Source: Legionella drancourtii LLAP12
Lineage (GTDB): Bacteria; Pseudomonadota; Gammaproteobacteria; Legionellales; Legionellaceae
Length of the DNA stretch: 34,232 nucleotides
Reading direction: 5' to 3'
Assembly (NCBI RefSeq): GCF_000162755.2
Contig: NZ_JH413850.1
Location: forward strand, 132,673-166,904
Position 1 is the stretch's first letter. Every line of letters starts with the position of its first letter. The notes under the pieces were generated by a model, which saw nothing but the letters and a program-made list of their open reading frames with translations, had not been told where the DNA came from and made no database searches. A program made the translations under genes and the position numbers. Of the stretch, positions 26,224 through 33,946 are shown piece by piece.

Positions 26224-26263
26224 CTTATCTCACCTCAATCCGTCTGAGTTGAGGTGAGATAAG
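26224..26263. terminator. Inverted repeat between convergent genes
   Basis: A perfect 15-bp inverted repeat (CTTATCTCACCTCAA at 26224-26238, complement at 26249-26263, 10-nt loop) lies between the stops of the cNMP-CPBP gene and rluB. Its position fits a bidirectional terminator, but neither side has a T-run. Confidence 0.5.
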
Positions 26264-26279
26264 TTCTGTCCCGAATTCA

Positions 26280-26298
26280 TATCCCGAACTCAGGTTAA
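26280..26298. repeat. 19-bp interspersed repeat, copy 2
   Basis: TATCCCGAACTCAGGTTAA, the partner of 23207-23225. On the minus strand it supplies the last two codons and stop of rluB (TTA ACC TGA), so the repeat has been absorbed into that gene's end. Confidence 0.5.
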
Positions 26299-27048
26299 AT
26301 TACTGCTTGAATCCTTCGGCAAAGAGGCAAGGAAATCAGTAACTTCTTTAGGTGTTAACTCATAAGTTTGAGCACGTCCTAAGAATCTTGGCATCGTAAG
26401 CATACCATAACGAATACGTATTAAACGGCTTACCTCAACCCCTTGTGACTCCCATAGACGACGAACCTCACGATTACGCCCTTCATTTAAAGTCACATGA
26501 TACCAAGTATTGGCACCATCACCACCACGTGATTCCAAACGACTGAACTTTGCCGGGCCATCGTCTAATTCAACCCCCTTCTGCAAGACAGTTAACATTT
26601 CCTGAGTCACCTGACCATGCACTCGAACAGCATATTCACGTTCCAAACCATAGCGCGGGTGCATAAGCTGGTTTGCTAATTCACCATTATTGGTAAATAT
26701 CAGCAAACCTGAAGTATTCAAATCCAGGCGCCCTACTTGCACCCAGCGTCCTTGTCTTAAATGAGGCAAACGATCAAAAACGGTCTTCTCAAATTTAGGA
26801 TCATGACGGCTTGATATTTCACCTACAGGCTTGTGATAAAGTAAAATACGTGTATTTTGTTTTATTTTAAGTGGATTAGGAATTAATTTTCCTTTCACTG
26901 TAATTTTATCGTCACCACTCGCTGAATCGCCTAATTTCACCGGCTTGCCATTCACTTGCACCCAACCATTTTCGATCCAACGTTCCATTTCGCGGCGTGA
27001 GCCAAGACCAGCCTGGCTTAGTATTTTTTGCAACCTTTCGCTACTCAT
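26290..27048 (-). CDS. rluB: 23S rRNA pseudouridine-2605 synthase RluB
   Basis: Isomerises U2605 of 23S rRNA. The 252-aa product begins with an S4 RNA-binding domain (RLQKILSQAGLGSRREMERWI to about residue 55). The RsuA-family catalytic domain has the nucleophile Asp109 in GRLDLNTSG, then MHPRYGLEREYAV and the NEGRNREVRRLWES motif. RluB is preferred over RluE or RluF because of the linkage with scpA/scpB, which is standard for rluB in proteobacteria. Its ATG overlaps the scpB stop by 4 bp. Last gene of the rnm-yciO-trpS-scpA-scpB-rluB run. Confidence 0.93.
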   Translation of the reverse strand: MSSERLQKILSQAGLGSRREMERWIENGWVQVNGKPVKLGDSASGDDKITVKGKLIPNPLKIKQNTRILLYHKPVGEISSRHDPKFEKTVFDRLPHLRQGRWVQVGRLDLNTSGLLIFTNNGELANQLMHPRYGLEREYAVRVHGQVTQEMLTVLQKGVELDDGPAKFSRLESRGGDGANTWYHVTLNEGRNREVRRLWESQGVEVSRLIRIRYGMLTMPRFLGRAQTYELTPKEVTDFLASLPKDSSSNLT

Positions 27049-27605
27049 TCAGTAATACACTCATCATTATTTAAGGTCAATGTTTCCAATACCTCGGGTA
27101 AGGATGGAAGCTCATTTAAATTTTTTAGATTAAAATAATTTAAAAATTCTCTGGTTGTTGTATAAACAGCAGGTTTACCCGCAACATCCTTGTATCCCGC
27201 AATACGAATCCATTCCCGTTCCAATAAAGTTTTCATGATTTGACTGTTTACCGTTACCCCACGCAACTCTTCTATATCAGCTCGAGTAACCGGTTGCTTA
27301 TAAGCAATTATGGCTAAAGTTTCAAGTAAGGCACGTGAATATTTAGCTGGTTTTTCAATCTGCAAACGGCCAACCCAGGTACCATACTCTTTCTTCGTCT
27401 GGATAGTAAACCCAGTAGCCACTTGGATTAATTCAAAAGAGCGCGTTGCATAGTCTTCTTTTAAAAGAACAATAACTGTCTGCAATTGTTCTTTGGTTGG
27501 CTTTTGCCATTCATCAAAAACTTCCAATAATTTATCTAAAGATAAAGGTTCGCGAGAACTTAATAGGAGCGCTTCGATAATATGTTTTAATTCATGTTCA
27601 TCCAT
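27045..27605 (-). CDS. scpB: Segregation and condensation protein B
   Basis: A 186-aa ScpB, the paired winged-helix subunit of the Smc-ScpAB condensin. Recognised by the opening HIIEALLLSSREPLSLDKLLEVF, the central YSRALLETLAIIAYKQPVTRADIEELRGV block (the family's strongest signature) and the second winged helix with GKPAVYTTTREFLNYF. Dimeric ScpB binds the middle of ScpA. It starts 1 bp after scpA and overlaps rluB by 4 bp, so all three are translationally linked. The smc gene is not in the window. Confidence 0.95.
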   Translation of the reverse strand: MDEHELKHIIEALLLSSREPLSLDKLLEVFDEWQKPTKEQLQTVIVLLKEDYATRSFELIQVATGFTIQTKKEYGTWVGRLQIEKPAKYSRALLETLAIIAYKQPVTRADIEELRGVTVNSQIMKTLLEREWIRIAGYKDVAGKPAVYTTTREFLNYFNLKNLNELPSLPEVLETLTLNNDECITE

Positions 27606-27606
27606 A

Positions 27607-28404
27607 TCAAGCTGCCTGTAGATGGATTGAAGAAAATGCCTCGTTTTGGGTAATAACCACTAAAAATTGTCTTGCCAACTCCAAGATCGCTAATAAAGAA
27701 ACAACCAAGCCCATGCGTCCCTCTTCCAAAGTAAATAATTGCTTAAACTCCAACACCTTATTTTCTTGCAATTGCTGCAGGATTGCCCCCATACGTTCAC
27801 GAACTGACATGGCTTCACGTGAGATTACATGGTGGCTTACCTGCTCTTCCCTTTTTAAAAAAAATTTCATTGCTTCAATTAAATCGGCAAACTCAACCTC
27901 TGGATGGACTTTGATCATCTCCATCTCTGGTGTATCCAGTTGAATCAGGAAATTGTCCCGCTCTTGTCTGGGCAGAGCATCTAAGAGCTGCGCAGCCTGT
28001 TTTATCTGCTCATAAGCCTGTAAGCGTCTTACTAAGGTCATACGTGGATCGTCGTCTTCCTCCTCTTCATTGCTCGGAGAGATGGGCAATAATAAGCGCG
28101 ATTTTATTTCAGCAAGCATCGCGGCCATTAACAGATAATCTGCAGCCAATTCCAGCCGTCTGCATTCCATTAATTGGATGTAATGTAAGTATTGCTTAGT
28201 AATACTTACAATAGGGATATCTAAAATATCAATATTTTGTTTACGAATGAGGTATAGAAGCAAGTCCAGAGGACCGCTAAATGAATCCAGCAGTACCTCT
28301 AGAGCATCAGGCGGAATAAATAAATCATCAGGGATCTGAGTAAATTCTTTACCGTCAACGACAGCCTTTATTTCAGATCGGTTTGATAATTCAACCGTTT
28401 CCAT
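27607..28404 (-). CDS. scpA: Segregation and condensation protein A
   Basis: A 265-aa kleisin subunit of the Smc-ScpAB chromosome-organising complex. Typical signatures: FSGPLDLLLYLIRKQNIDILDIPI (about residues 38-62), YLLMAAMLAEIKSRLLLP (88-106) for the N-terminal Smc-neck-binding part, and the C-terminal winged helix with VSLLAILELARQFLVVITQNEAF. Acidic linker EEEEDDDP near 112. It overlaps the trpS stop by one base and precedes scpB by one base. The N-terminal extension of about 30 residues before the kleisin motif is common in gammaproteobacteria. Confidence 0.95.
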   Translation of the reverse strand: METVELSNRSEIKAVVDGKEFTQIPDDLFIPPDALEVLLDSFSGPLDLLLYLIRKQNIDILDIPIVSITKQYLHYIQLMECRRLELAADYLLMAAMLAEIKSRLLLPISPSNEEEEDDDPRMTLVRRLQAYEQIKQAAQLLDALPRQERDNFLIQLDTPEMEMIKVHPEVEFADLIEAMKFFLKREEQVSHHVISREAMSVRERMGAILQQLQENKVLEFKQLFTLEEGRMGLVVSLLAILELARQFLVVITQNEAFSSIHLQAA

Positions 28405-29621
28405 TAATAATCAATTCCCATCACTTCACGAACAATATTCATGGTTTTAGACGCTTCTTCACGCGCAGCCTCACTACCTTCAGAAACAATTCGTTTCACT
28501 GAACCTAAATCAGCGTCATATTCTGCAATTGACTCCTGGATAGGTTGTAGCTCTTTATTAATGCTCTCAATAATTGGTCGTTTGCAATCAATACAACCGA
28601 TTCCCGCAGAACGGCAGCCTTTTTGCACCCAATCTTTTACTTCATCATTGGAATAAATTTTATGAAATTGCCATACAGGACATTTCTCCGGTTCCCCAGG
28701 ATCAGTACGTTTCACACGCGCAGGATCCGTAGGCATCGTTAATACTTTTTTCTCTACTTGTGCCGGTTCATCGCGAAGCATAATGGTATTATGGTACGAT
28801 TTAGACATTTTTTGCCCATCAGTTCCCGGCATTTTAGAGGTTGCAGAAAGTAATGGGTGAGGTTCTGGCAAAATAATTTTGCCACTACCTTCCAAATAAC
28901 CTAATAAGCGCTCTTTATCACCAATAGATAAATTAGGCTGATCTTCTAAAAGAGCCTGCGCGGTTTTAATCGACTCATGAATGCCACTTTCCTGAAATTG
29001 ACGGCGCAACTCACTATAGATCTTACTGTTCTTTTTGCCCATTTTTTTAATGGCTTCAGCAGCTAATTCCTCAAAATTAGGCTCTTTTCCATAAATATGG
29101 TTAAAACGGCGCGCAACTTCACGGATTAACTCGATGTGAGCGACCTGATCTTCACCTACAGGAACATAATCCGCACGATACAATAAAACATCTGCGCTTT
29201 GTAACAAGGGATAACCTAAAAAACCATAAGTTGCCAAGTCTTTTTCTTTTAATCGTTCTTGTTGATCTTTATAGGTAGGAACGCGCTCTAACCAGCCTAA
29301 TGGCGTAATCATGGATAAAAGCAAATGCAATTCTGCATGCTCAGGAACCCAAGATTGGATAAAAATACGTGATAAGCCAGGATTAACACCACATGCTAAC
29401 CAATCGATGATCATATCCCATAGATGTTTCTCAATCGACCCCGTTTCAGCATATTGTGTGGTTAGACCATGCCAATCGGCAGCAAAAAAGAAGCAATCAT
29501 ATTGATGTTGTAATTTAAGCCAATTTTTTATTACGCCATGATAATGGCCAAGATGTAATCTTCCACTGACACGCATTCCAGAAACAACTCGTTTATTGGA
29601 AGTAAATAATGCTGACATCAA
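28404..29621 (-). CDS. trpS: Tryptophanyl-tRNA synthetase
   Basis: Class I aminoacyl-tRNA synthetase charging tRNA-Trp. The 405-aa product has the HIGH-equivalent GHYHG (about 25-29) after SGMRVSGRLHLG, the specificity region GYPLLQSADVLLYRADYVPVGEDQ (136-159), and KMSKS at 271-275. An extra segment of about 70-80 residues (roughly 183-262) separates the two halves, giving the longer type seen in many proteobacteria; E. coli TrpRS has 334 aa. Two Cys pairs (CRSAGIGCIDC) lie in the C-terminal region. Strong AGAGGA site before the ATG; a second ATG follows at once (29618). A TATAAT at 29644-29639 may belong to its promoter. Confidence 0.94.
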   Translation of the reverse strand: MMSALFTSNKRVVSGMRVSGRLHLGHYHGVIKNWLKLQHQYDCFFFAADWHGLTTQYAETGSIEKHLWDMIIDWLACGVNPGLSRIFIQSWVPEHAELHLLLSMITPLGWLERVPTYKDQQERLKEKDLATYGFLGYPLLQSADVLLYRADYVPVGEDQVAHIELIREVARRFNHIYGKEPNFEELAAEAIKKMGKKNSKIYSELRRQFQESGIHESIKTAQALLEDQPNLSIGDKERLLGYLEGSGKIILPEPHPLLSATSKMPGTDGQKMSKSYHNTIMLRDEPAQVEKKVLTMPTDPARVKRTDPGEPEKCPVWQFHKIYSNDEVKDWVQKGCRSAGIGCIDCKRPIIESINKELQPIQESIAEYDADLGSVKRIVSEGSEAAREEASKTMNIVREVMGIDY

Positions 29622-29864
29622 TATCCTCTTTTTTAATAATTATACAAATAGTAAATATGCTGTCCTTTGGAGATCCAAAGCATCAAGCTAAGGAAAAATC
29701 ATCTGCCGACTTCCCGCAGCTTATCCTTGGGATGCATCCAAGGATCTTGCGCAAAGACTAAAGCTCTAAATTGCCATAGACAAGCCACAGAACGTCGGAA
29801 TAGAGCTTAGTTTAACGCCAATGCCCTGAGAGACAACCCCCCCGGAGCGAGCATCAATAAATTT
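29622..29864. other. Leader/spacer between yciO and trpS with stem-loops
   Basis: A gene-free stretch in an otherwise tight run. It contains ATCCTTGG/CCAAGGAT (29723-29745, loop GATGCAT) and a small hairpin, TTTGG/CCAAA, around 29688-29701. On the minus strand a TATAAT lies near the trpS start. No leader peptide with tryptophan codons or T-box is recognised. Confidence 0.4.
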
Positions 29865-30485
29865 TTATCTAAACGGGTCAGGATCGCCCTTTCCCTCTCT
29901 TAAAATCACTGGGTAGTCTCCAGTTAAATCAACCACAGTCGTAGGCTCTTGCCCACAATTACCGCCATCAATGACTAAATCAACCTGGTTACCTAATATA
30001 TCGCGAATAGCCTCAGGCTCACTCAATGGTGCTTTGGCTCCAGGAAGAATCAACGTACTGCTCATTAAAGGCGCTTCAAGTGTTTCCAACAACGCTAAAG
30101 TAATTAGATTATCAGGAACCCGCAGTCCTAGCGTTTTTTTCTTAGGATGCAACATTAAACGTGGCACTTCATGCGTTGCATTAAGAATAAAGGTATAAGA
30201 ACCCGGCGTAAGAACTTTTAATAACCTAAATATAGGATTAGGAACACGCGCATAAGTACCCAATTGCGATAAATCACGACAAACTAAAGTCATGTTATGA
30301 TTTTTATCTAATTGTCTTAATCGTCGAATACGTTCAAGCGCCGCTTTATTTCCTAAACTACAACCCAGCGCATAACCTGAATCAGTAGGATAAACAATCA
30401 CGCCCCCATCTTCAATAATGGTTGCTGCTTTCCGTAACAAACGGGCTTGCGGATTATCAGGATGTAGTGCAAAAAACTGACTCAT
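29865..30485 (-). CDS. yciO: YciO/YrdC/Sua5-family protein
   Basis: A 206-aa protein of the Sua5/YrdC/YciO fold. It starts MSQFFALHPDNPQ, almost as in E. coli YciO, and shows VIVYPTDSGYALGC, the KNHNMTLVCRDLSQL segment, LTPGSYTFIL, LGLRVPDN and the C-terminal DLVIDGGNCGQEPTTVVDLTG. TsaC/Sua5 relatives make threonylcarbamoyl-AMP for tRNA t6A; YciO proteins form a separate branch with weak or unknown activity, so I would not call this TsaC. The ATG at 30485 is chosen for its AGGGGA site and the family start; a longer frame from 30518 would overlap rnm. It follows rnm by 11 bp, as in E. coli yciV-yciO. Confidence 0.9.
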   Translation of the reverse strand: MSQFFALHPDNPQARLLRKAATIIEDGGVIVYPTDSGYALGCSLGNKAALERIRRLRQLDKNHNMTLVCRDLSQLGTYARVPNPIFRLLKVLTPGSYTFILNATHEVPRLMLHPKKKTLGLRVPDNLITLALLETLEAPLMSSTLILPGAKAPLSEPEAIRDILGNQVDLVIDGGNCGQEPTTVVDLTGDYPVILREGKGDPDPFR

Positions 30486-30496
30486 AAAGTCCCCTG

Positions 30497-31321
30497 TTAA
30501 ATGTTCCATTGTTGCCAAATCGGCTCACAGTTTACTGGTAGCTGTCTCTGTCGTCCAAGGTTTGTACGCGACATAGTATCACTATGAAAATCAGATCCAG
30601 AAGAGGCTAATAAATTAAACCGCATACTGGTTGCTGCCATTTCATTAATTTCAGTTACGGTCATTTCTCCAGAAACCACCTCGATACCTACTCCACCAGC
30701 CTCTTTAAACTCATTAATTAACTCATGCAATTTAGAACGCGTCAATCCGTATTTCAGCGGATGAGCAATGACTGCCTGACCTCCAGAAGCAACTATACCT
30801 TCCACAGCCTCCTGCACACTAATCCAAGGAGTTGGAATGTAGGCCCGGCGTCCGCGAACTAAATATTGTTTAAACGCGCCTTGAAGATCGCGGGCTTTAC
30901 CTTCCTTAACAAGCACCTTAGCAAAGTGTGGGCGAGCAGCACGTTCATGGCCAGCCAGGGTACATGCTTTAGTGTACGCATCGGTAACGCCAATCAAAGC
31001 CAATGCTTCACCGATTTGCTTCGCACGTTCAACACGACTGTCTACCTGGCGTTGAATAAGGGCTTGCAGCTCATCCGTAGGATTAATTTGGTAACCAAGT
31101 ATATGAAAATCGTGTTTTTTCCAGCGCGTACTAAGCTCTATACCGTTAATAATTTTAATAGAGGTAAAGGCTGCGGCTTGTAGTAATTCAGGATAACCTG
31201 CCACCGTGTCATGATCCGTAAGCGACAAACAATCTATCTGCTGTTGCTGCGCTTTTTCTATTAATTCTTTAGGACTTAACGCGCCGTCTGAAAAATAGCT
31301 ATGACAATGAAGATCGATCAT
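30497..31321 (-). CDS. rnm: PHP-domain phosphoesterase, RNase AM / YciV type
   Basis: A 274-aa PHP-domain hydrolase. The family removes 3'-phosphates from 3',5'-nucleoside bisphosphates, and E. coli Rnm trims 5' ends of rRNAs. Metal-binding motifs: DLHCHSYFSDG with His5, His7 and Asp12; LTDHDTVAGY with Asp36, His37 and Asp38; NGIELS; AARPHFA; VIAHPLKYG; and SGSDFHSD near the end. The rnm-yciO-trpS-scpA-scpB-rluB order is conserved in many gammaproteobacteria. It is the first gene of the run; the region just upstream (31322-31487) shows no clear promoter but carries a GGGATGGTCCC hairpin. Confidence 0.93.
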   Translation of the reverse strand: MIDLHCHSYFSDGALSPKELIEKAQQQQIDCLSLTDHDTVAGYPELLQAAAFTSIKIINGIELSTRWKKHDFHILGYQINPTDELQALIQRQVDSRVERAKQIGEALALIGVTDAYTKACTLAGHERAARPHFAKVLVKEGKARDLQGAFKQYLVRGRRAYIPTPWISVQEAVEGIVASGGQAVIAHPLKYGLTRSKLHELINEFKEAGGVGIEVVSGEMTVTEINEMAATSMRFNLLASSGSDFHSDTMSRTNLGRQRQLPVNCEPIWQQWNI

Positions 31322-31487
31322 GACTTAAGTACCGATGAAAAAGGTAATTATACCATGAATATTAAAGACTGTTGAGAATAGTTTTATCCATTGAGTCCAA
31401 GATAATCCCAATATTATCCTTCACGAATTCCTGGATGGAAAATTAACCAAAAAAAGGGATGGTCCCTAATGTATCGTAGGTTTTAAT

Positions 31488-31766
31488 TTGGCGCTTTCGA
31501 TTAATTTTAATTCTGATTATGCTTCAAAATCGTTTTTACCTCAGATCTGTAATTCAACCGAATATCAACCAATCACCGAACAAAAACGAACATCCATTAG
31601 GCAGAAAGCGAAACAGTTAGCTAAATTTTTGCGAGAGGAGAATCCTGATTATGATTATCTTCGTGAATTATTTAGACACTTACGAGTAGAATTAATGGAG
31701 GTAAACACCTGTTTGAATCATCATGGAAAAACCTTACCCTGCTTGAGGATATATCCTTACAACTAA
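31488..31766 (+). pseudogene. N-terminal fragment of a tyrosine-recombinase-like integrase
   Basis: A 92-codon frame, starting at a TTG, with the region [20 protein letters not shown] then [20 protein letters not shown] near residues 30-73. This pattern of Arg/Lys-rich helix plus xxPDYxYLKxxFRHLRxEL resembles the SAM-like N-terminal domain of a family of bacterial phage-type integrases. The catalytic domain (R..HxxR..Y) is absent: the frame ends after 20 unrelated residues, so it is a truncated relic. Short sequence AAAAAAAGGGATGGTCCCTA precedes it and a related sequence lies at 33867-33885. Identification is from memory of the family and only moderate. Confidence 0.42.
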
Positions 31767-31874
31767 TTGGTAGTATCTCGATAAACCGATAATTCTGTAT
31801 ACAACGCCATAACAAAACCTGGAAATTGATGACCCGCTTCGCAAATCTTGCAAAGCAAGGTCAAAAGAAAAGCG

Positions 31875-33500
31875 TTAAAGGGTTAAAGCCCGAGAACACC
31901 TCACTCCATACTGATTGGATTTAACGAGGGTGAGGAAGTGAGTGCTGCCACCAGAATTGAAAGTCTCGTACCACACGCCATTCTGTGGATTGCCCGCGTA
32001 CTCGGTAGAACTCCAGTAGCGGCCTGCAAGACAATCTGTGCCACTAGGAGGAATACATGAAGTACTTGGTGTTCCTGAGTTTGGGTCTCCAAGCAAGAAT
32101 GAAAGATTGACCACTATGCTTTGTGCTCCTGCAGAACAGGTGACCAGACCATACACCGCATCCATTTCACAGGAGGCAGGCAAATACCAATCAGAATAGG
32201 TATTAATGGTTGCCGTGCATAAGCCCGCGGCATAATCTGTTCGGTTTGTTGGTCCAGGAGAAAGGGTATAAGGACTACCGCCAATACCATAACCTGTTTT
32301 ATAGGCGTCATAAAGCGCTAAAATATTGCCGCTATTACACTGTCCCTCGCTTGCTCCATTACAAGTGGCAAATGCACTGGATGCCGGAAAAGGAAAAGTA
32401 CTTTCATTGGCGTAAGTTGAGTTGTATGTTGTTTGTGCGTTGGCGTAAGAATCGTTTGGCGTCGAGCTATCGGCAATTAATGGAATAATGTCATTACTGA
32501 CGTTTGCGCTGGTACTCCCATTTCCATTGGAGCTCCAAATAATACTCGTAGCTTGAGGGCCTGAGCCGATATAAGGCGCTGCCTGGTCGACCAGTGATAC
32601 CACTTTACCGCCAATACTGCTTGTATTGGCGGTCGTGTCATCGACCGAATAAAGAAAACCACCTTGATACTGACAGCCGTAGCTCAATACCACAATATCG
32701 CTCGTTACTGCTGTGCTAACATTGGTGGCACTCACCGTAATTGTGTCTGGTATTGGCGCAATCCCGGTGTTGCAGCTAGATGTAGGGCTAACGCCTGGCG
32801 TGACTGTAATCGTGCATGTAGCGCCTGCGGCCAGTGTAGCGCCACAAGTCGATGATGCCGTAGTTGCAGGTGTTCCTCCTGGCCAGGTCGGGTAGGCAAT
32901 GCTTAAGCCTGTAGCCTCATTTATCCCGGTATTTTTAATCGTAATCTGCCTTGGATTCCCAGTTAACGCTGGATTGAGTGCTGTATCGTTAACCGAGAGC
33001 GCTAAGGTTGATGGCGTAGCACTCAATGTTGTTGCTCCTGGTTGACATTGCAGTGCATTAATGTTGAAAAAAATCGTATTCGTATTTGTTCCTTTAACCA
33101 CTACATTAGGCACTAGAAACGGATTGGATGCACTTGAACTAAATGAGATAGTGCAACTGGTTCTTGGACTTAATATTTGTGGACAACCATTATTTTGAGC
33201 CACAAAACTTAGGAAGTTTGTATCAGTAGATGATGCGGTTATATTTCTTGCACTAATTATGGAGTTATTGGTTACGGTAATGAAGCCAGGGGGATTCAGA
33301 CAAGTAAGGCTACTGATATTTATAGTGCAGTTTTGAACAAAGTTAGAGCAGACACCCGCACTATGCTCATTGGACTTTACCGTGAGCTCTGCAATAGCAT
33401 CTGAGCTGTTTTTTTGTGGTGTTTCTGCCAAAGGCGGTTTTCCAGCAGAAGTTTGTTGTGCAAATAATAAAAACAATCCCAATGACCATTTGTTTAACAT
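31875..33500 (-). CDS. Secreted protein with Ig-like repeats and C-terminal Lcl/DUF1566 domain
   Basis: A 541-aa exported protein. The signal peptide ends near TSAG at residue 20. Residues about 50-290 are Thr/Ser/Asn-rich beta-strand units with paired cysteines (for example SCTISFSSSA, STCGATLAAGATCTITVTPG), resembling the Ig-like units of bacterial surface proteins. From residue 437 comes the Lcl C-terminal (DUF1566) domain: DWYLPASCEMDAVY, then YWSSTEYAGN, WYETFNSGG and YGVRCSRAL. In L. pneumophila the Lcl adhesin ends with this domain and binds host glycosaminoglycans (established); ligand and role here are inference. The coding sequence is visibly less AT-rich than its neighbours in places and sits among recombinase relics, suggesting acquisition. 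Clear AGGGA ribosome site. Confidence 0.82.
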   Translation of the reverse strand: MLNKWSLGLFLLFAQQTSAGKPPLAETPQKNSSDAIAELTVKSNEHSAGVCSNFVQNCTINISSLTCLNPPGFITVTNNSIISARNITASSTDTNFLSFVAQNNGCPQILSPRTSCTISFSSSASNPFLVPNVVVKGTNTNTIFFNINALQCQPGATTLSATPSTLALSVNDTALNPALTGNPRQITIKNTGINEATGLSIAYPTWPGGTPATTASSTCGATLAAGATCTITVTPGVSPTSSCNTGIAPIPDTITVSATNVSTAVTSDIVVLSYGCQYQGGFLYSVDDTTANTSSIGGKVVSLVDQAAPYIGSGPQATSIIWSSNGNGSTSANVSNDIIPLIADSSTPNDSYANAQTTYNSTYANESTFPFPASSAFATCNGASEGQCNSGNILALYDAYKTGYGIGGSPYTLSPGPTNRTDYAAGLCTATINTYSDWYLPASCEMDAVYGLVTCSAGAQSIVVNLSFLLGDPNSGTPSTSCIPPSGTDCLAGRYWSSTEYAGNPQNGVWYETFNSGGSTHFLTLVKSNQYGVRCSRALTL

Positions 33501-33625
33501 GATAAAAATCCCTAGTTTAATATTGTTTTACTACGTAAGAAACTGTAACAAAGGAATTACTTAAAAACAAAATAAAATTTACTAAGAGGCTATACGAAAA
33601 ATACGGTTCTGTCTCAAAAATATTT

Positions 33626-33814
33626 TTAGGCCACGAACGGATTTATTCTGGGTGAGTTTACCGCCAGTTCATAGAACTGTTCAAAAACAGTTTGATTGAC
33701 CGATTGGATATGCTGAGCCTTTTTGAGCAGATGTGATGTAACAATGGATTTAAATACCAATAAATTTTCAACGTTATTAAAGCAATTGGTGGTACCATTA
33801 ACTCCATCAGACAC
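33626..33814 (-). pseudogene. C-terminal coding relic, unidentified
   Basis: A 62-codon minus-strand frame beginning at a GTG directly after a stop (33818-33820), ending FYELAVNSPRINPFVA. Codon use looks like real coding DNA (GAA, GTT, AAT, CTG, GCG), and the sequence is mostly helical. I do not recognise the family. With no ribosome site and a stop right before it, it looks like the tail of a broken gene, perhaps a transposase. The remaining parts of 33501-33894 show no other gene. Confidence 0.3.
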
Positions 33815-33894
33815 GTGTCACAGACTCCGAATGATGAAAATTTAAGTATGGGCTTTCAATAGAACAAAAAAGGGGACGGTCCGGGACACACTAT

Positions 33895-33946
33895 CATTAA
33901 GTTAAAGATTTTATGCTTCAAATTTCTCAGAGCCTGTCGTCCCCGC
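33895..33946. mobile_element. Truncated second copy of the MITE-like element
   Basis: Matches 15495-15546 at 49 of 52 positions in the same orientation, including the TTAAGTTAA end. The match stops abruptly after CCCCGC, where the insertion sequence begins. Confidence 0.65.

Noticed and set aside
29622-29864. T-box or Trp attenuator upstream of trpS
   Set aside because: Stem-loops are present, but no T-box consensus, Trp-rich leader peptide or terminator with a T-run could be found.
31322-31487. Promoter region for rnm
   Set aside because: No convincing -35/-10 pair was seen by eye; only a short GGGATGGTCCC dyad stands out.
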